NCBI RefSeq assembly: GCF_024868665.1
Contig: NC_079905.1
Coordinates: 2,539,351-2,603,350 of the forward strand
Length of the DNA: 64,000 bases
Origin: Triplophysa rosa
Lineage: Eukaryota > Chordata > Actinopteri > Cypriniformes > Nemacheilidae
Direction of reading: 5' to 3'
The stretch's first letter is position 1. Each line of letters starts with the position of its first letter. Positions 59,601 to 64,000 of the stretch are shown here, one piece after another. Under the pieces are notes generated by a model. That model was not told the DNA's origin. It was given only the letters and a program-made list of their open reading frames with translations, and did no database searches. The translations under genes and the position numbers were made by a program.

Positions 59601-60702
59601 TTGTGAAAGCGTTTCATTAAGAGGAAGGCTGATATGATTTTGACACTGTAATTAACATCGCATAATAACCCTTTAACTGTGGAAAATGAAACTTCATGGA
59701 GGTTAATATCTAATGTAGCTATTATTGTGACACGTCGCAGATTGCTTTATGACACACATGGCTCAAAGGGCGCCGCCAGATACAACGTGATATGTTTGAG
59801 AAAATCAAACGAACCAGCCATCGCAAAGCCGGCACACGTCGGCAAAAACACAACACTGGACATTAAAGCTCAATTTTGCTGCGTTTCTTGCAAATTTGGG
59901 ATAAACAGACTCTGACCCCTCCCTGATTCAACTCACCCGGTCCGGCTCAGTTTCAAATCCATCTGCCCTCAATTCACATTCGTAAAATCCCCCTCAAACA
60001 CAAAGACGGAAAACCCTCTCTTCACATTCAGAGTTTCATCTTTAATCCATTTAAACTGTGTTTTGGAATGAAGTTTTGTAAAAAAAAATACAGAGGGCTG
60101 GATGAAAAGAGAAGCTTTGCTTTTTACGATTAACCTTGCGAAGGTTATGATGGCTAATTCGGAACACAATATAGTGAACACCTAAATCATATTAAATACG
60201 AACTGAATATTATTAGAATAATACCTGTAGCCCTTTCCAATCTAACGCACACAAAAATGAGGTCGAAAAGATGTGATTGACCAATAAGAGCGGACCAGGA
60301 CGTCTCCATATGAAGCTTTCCCCCGAAGCATCTGGCCAAACACTTTCATTGACTTTTTATCCAAAAGCAAATGGACTGAAATCAAACCATCAGTATCGAA
60401 AGCTGTGCGTCTCTCTGCTTTGCTTTTTAAAATGAAGATTTTCAGCATTTAAACAGAAAAAAATCCCTTTTAAATGAAAACATCAACTCATCTTCTTTCT
60501 GAGCCAAAACAGGACTAGACTCGCTCAGCTATTTATAACTGAAGATATTTCCATTGTGCGGTCGCGGATGACAGCGAAATCGTTCTGTAAGACTATGAAT
60601 ATATCATAAAGTGAAAATCTCTCACAGTTTGAGGAGAAAAACACCGTTGCTTTGCTTGATTAGTTATGCAAAGGTTGTGATCGAATAAATCATACAAAAA
60701 CC

Positions 60703-60733
<31 letters not shown>

Positions 60734-60734
60734 C
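60703..60734. repeat. (AG)n microsatellite
   Basis: AG repeat with one C interruption at 60710. Confidence 0.93.
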
Positions 60735-62253
60735 ATTCAGGAAAAAAAATCAATTCAGAAATCTTCAGTTTAGTCAATTGCATTCTAGCCATGTCTCTGT
60801 AAAACGTCATTATTTGCCATACAATGACGCCTATAAATCACACCTATTATGAATCGCATCTTATTCACAATTTGTGCAATTAACTTTAGGCTACTGGCAT
60901 CTGTAGAAAGCAGGAGATGATCTGAATTTTAATGACAGGCGATGTTTGTGCATTATTATTATTAATCACGACAGCATTTATTCATCAAATGATGAGAATG
61001 TTACATATCCAGCCATGCGGCATGTTGTGCGCATTTTCTGCATTTCAAAAAGCCGATTCAGGTGTCTGCAGCCCCAGCAAAGCATGCCACAACATTACAG
61101 ATGCAACACAGAAACCGAGCGTGAATCCGGCAGAGCATGCAAATACAAGCCAACATAACCGAGCGCAGTTCATTCTTTGCGCATTTACATCCATGAGCAA
61201 GATAAGAAAAGAACAACTTCCTCGAAGGAGACTGTAAAGAAGCTGAAAGTCGGGCCTGGTGGCATGCAGGGTTTGATCAAGACGCTGAAATTAGACGGGC
61301 GAATGTCACACGCCAGGTTGAGAGAAGTGAAATCTCAGTTTGCGCGGCACGTCAGATCGTTTGACATGCGACGTGCGACTGAACAGCTGTGCTTTGAATA
61401 ACAGACTAACGGGTTTCGTGCGCTCTAGTTTTTTGTGGGATGTGAAACAGCTCGCTGTTTGTTCTCGACGGTGCGCTCATGCCGTCGATACAGAAGCATT
61501 TGAAGATCTCTCAGAGTCTTTCTCGCTATGATTTGAAATAATAGAAATATTGAGCGTTTGAAGCCGTGGCTTGAGGAGAGAGGGGCTTTTGTGTAGATTT
61601 GTAAAGATTTTCACAGGGAATTTGATCAAACGGACTGAGGAACAGAATATAGCATAGCGCTGCACTGTGGTGTTGTAGGCTACATTCACACAAAATCAAG
61701 AAAAATCTTCCATGAAAAAAAAAGTATAAATGTAGTTGGTAATAAAGCAGAAAAGCTTTCAAATGTTTCTGAATCAGCAGCGTTCATCCTGTTTCCGATC
61801 TCATCTGAGAGAACTCTATTTTATCCGCTATTGACATTACAGGTGCGATCTATGAGCGACGAGACGACTGAGCTTCATTTAGGCTGATTTAATGCTGCCA
61901 GCTCGGGTCTCAGCGGTGAGACGATCAGAGCTCGGCTGGACGGAGCTCAGGTAAACAGTGAGAGCGAGAGAGAGCTCTATTAGACTGAAGTAAAGCCATG
62001 TAATCACATTACATTTACCTTCTCCAGCACAGCGCCAAGACTGCATTAGAGACACCCAGACAAACTCAATCATGTTTAGACTCACACACGGATGAACACA
62101 CACACATGCACTTATCTAGTAAATGAAAGCATCTAAACAGGCAAATCAGGCAAACTTATGGCGGAAAACCGAATGTCCCGTCTGGAAAAAAAGAGAAAAG
62201 AGACGTCACATCACATCTCATGTTTTTTTAATCTCGTTTATCATTAGTAGTGT
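60735..62253. other. Intronic sequence, no gene seen
   Basis: Unique-looking sequence with overlapping ORFs of 60-100 codons in several frames (60932-61531) that share no domain or splice context. Confidence 0.4.
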
Positions 62254-63188
62254 TTAAAGGTGCTCTGTGTAATATTTAGGAGGATCTATTGCAGTGGCGT
62301 AAATTTGTTTTGAAAAGTGGTGGGGACAAAGGTGACACAATCAATACTTTAATAAATTGTTTCTGTAATAACTCGTTGGGAATATTTATCATATATAGTG
62401 GGCGGCCCGTCCATTGGCTACTCTGCTTTTCGACTCCAGCTCTCACAGTATGTGGTTCCCAAACTGTCATTTGGGGAAGGTGACTTGGCTGTTGCGATGC
62501 ATTACACTTAAAAGCTGTTTATTCCTATAACTAAATATGTCACTTGTTCATTGGTTTACGCAATTTTGTGTTTGGACACTGGATGCACAAGCAAGCGCCG
62601 CGAGCGCGGATGATGCACGCATTTCATACTGGCTGCGTTTCTGAAGTCGTGGCTCTCTGTCTTCTGCAAATATAACTTATACGAATGTGAGCAACGGGAG
62701 ATGGCGAGAAAGCGGCGCATCCTGCGTTTTCCCAAGAGATTTAGATGTTAATGACCCCTAAACAATCAACACCTTCCGCAAGCATCTCTTCCAAAAAAGT
62801 GATGGGGACATGTCCCACCCGCAAATTACGCCTATGATCTATTTACAGAAAAGCAATGTAATATACGTAACTGTGTTCAGAGGTGTATAAAGACCTTACA
62901 TAATGAAGCGTTGTACCTTAGAATGAGCCATTTCCATCGCATACACCGCGGGCCCCTGGCATTGAATTCTCCATGTTGTTTCTACAGTAGCCCTAAACGG
63001 ACAAACTGCTCTAGAGAGTGTTTCATAAATACGTTATCTGCTTCGGCAAAGAAGCGAAAACGCGACGACATCTTAGGTCTGTGTTAGCCACCTTATAGTG
63101 CTTCGTAAGGGAGGGGGGAGTGAGACGTTGGTTGCAATTCGCAACCTCACCACTAGATGCTACAAAATATCATACAATGGACCTTTAA
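62254..63188. mobile_element. TTAA-bounded element F interrupted by an hAT-like element
   Basis: Left end TTAAAGGTGCTCTGTGTAAT; right end on the opposite strand TTAAAGGTCCATTGTATGAT. The inner part AGACCTTACATAATGAAG and CTACAGTAGCCCTAAACGG is a block I recognise from a widespread fish repeat. Without the insertion the element is about 382 bp. Confidence 0.85.
62291..62835. mobile_element. hAT-like element nested in element F, 8-bp TSD
   Basis: Ends GCAGTGGCGTAAATTTG and CAAATTACGCCTAT are imperfect inverted repeats, with GGTGGGGACA and TGGGGACATGTCCC further in. GATCTATT stands before (62283-62290) and after (62836-62843), an 8-bp duplication typical of hAT. Length 545 bp, no transposase. 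Confidence 0.87.
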
Positions 63189-63504
63189 TGTACATGAGAA
63201 TCTACTTTAAAATTTCATTAAAGTTATGTCTTCAGAAATTTGATGCAAGTATTATAGCCAAATTTCTACACAAGTTTGGTTTTCACTATATTTATATGAA
63301 AATGATATTATTCAAATAAAGACATTATATATTCTCTAAACCTCACCTCTCATTTCTAATACCATGTACTGCATTACATTAGAAAAACACGATTTGGTCG
63401 AATTATAAGCCTTTTTATCTGGTTGGTTGTCATGATGTCATGACATTTGTCCCTCACAAATATAGCAAAACCTCAAACAGACATTCACCTTCTTGACAAA
63501 TGTG

Positions 63505-63507
<3 letters not shown>

Positions 63508-63548
<41 letters not shown>
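63508..63548. repeat. (CA)n microsatellite
   Basis: About 20 perfect CA units; GU repeat on khdrbs3 pre-mRNA. Confidence 0.96.
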
Positions 63549-63550
<2 letters not shown>

Positions 63551-64000
63551 ACAAAATGAGATGACTTGCATCCACCAACACAGAGCCCTGCCAGCGAGAG
63601 CATGTTGACAAAAGTCGCGTGTGTCCAGAACTGATAAAAGCAGACGTTGATCTGAAAACTAAACACAATGCAGACAACTGAAAATCTCTGATGTTTCACA
63701 CTCAACAGGGCTTTTACATCTGTGTATGAAGGTCTTGACATCACACAGGTTACAACCTGTATTGAGAAAGACACTGATGTTTGTCAAGCTATGAGATATT
63801 CACGATTCAAAGCAGTCAGGGGTCTCCGCTGAAAGTTAATAGCGACACTGAAAACACATTGCCCCCTTAAATTTGCTTCAAATACATTTAGCATTCAGTA
63901 GTATAATTTATAATTGAAACAGCCCTGTATTTATCTAGCGCACGAGGGTTTCTAAATTAATGAACAAATTCAAGTACATTAGGAAGATATCATGGTACTT

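Larger units (their letters stand above)
58307..64000 (-). other. khdrbs3: khdrbs3 upstream intron (partial)
   Basis: At least 5.7 kb: no further khdrbs3 exon is found up to the window edge. In particular no Arg-Gly/Pro-rich coding block is visible on the minus strand, so the exon before this intron lies beyond 64000. Two microsatellites, an AACCCAGC repeat and a nested TTAA/hAT pair lie inside. Confidence 0.75.

Noticed and set aside
61177..61531. Possible missing RG-rich khdrbs3 exon upstream
   Set aside because: No Arg-Gly/Pro-rich frame on the minus strand and no suitable splice pair; that exon is expected beyond 64000.

Overview
The window is vertebrate nuclear DNA, almost certainly from a teleost fish and most likely a cyprinid. 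The basis is split, intron-containing coding sequence with GT-AG junctions, long CA/GT, GA/CT and GAAA microsatellites, tRNA-derived SINEs, and a dense load of short non-autonomous DNA transposons of types I recall as common in cyprinid genomes. It contains no prokaryotic gene organisation, CRISPR array or rRNA.

Only one protein-coding gene can be supported: the 3' end of a STAR-family RNA-binding protein gene of the Sam68/SLM group, best matched to khdrbs3 (SLM2/T-STAR). It lies on the minus strand. Three coding exons splice together without a frame break: 58227-58306 (80 nt), 45968-46026 (59 nt) and 43946-44037 (92 nt including the stop). They encode the last 76 residues, the tyrosine-rich C-terminal region and the basic C-terminal tail. 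The exons for the QUA1, KH and QUA2 domains and the RG-rich segment must lie beyond position 64000.

Layout: 1-43945 is downstream of khdrbs3 and has no recognisable gene. It is a repeat-rich intergenic region with several unique, CNE-like stretches. 43946-64000 is the 3' part of khdrbs3, mostly introns, which also carry transposons.

The interesting content is transposon stratigraphy. A group of elements is bounded by TTAA on both sides (TTAA target preference, as in piggyBac/Kolobok-type elements). Several are nested so that the insertion site can be read directly: a 1.5 kb element inside a 0.64 kb element at 36585-38762, with an uninterrupted relative at 27376-28080 serving as the empty-site control; an hAT-like element with a perfect 8-bp duplication inside a TTAA element at 62254-63188; and small TTAA palindromes inside other palindromes at 6859-6974 and 52138-52248. 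Three of the larger elements carry gene-like pieces: a THAP-domain-like fragment in antisense in the 27.4 and 36.6 kb copies, and the same RINIG-type first exon with a splice donor in two otherwise different elements (20.2 and 37.4 kb). Separately, a 391-bp non-palindromic segment at 19117 is duplicated at 21056 inside a purine-rich microsatellite tract. The splice donor of the khdrbs3 exon at 58227 runs directly into an 87-bp GT/GTGC repeat.
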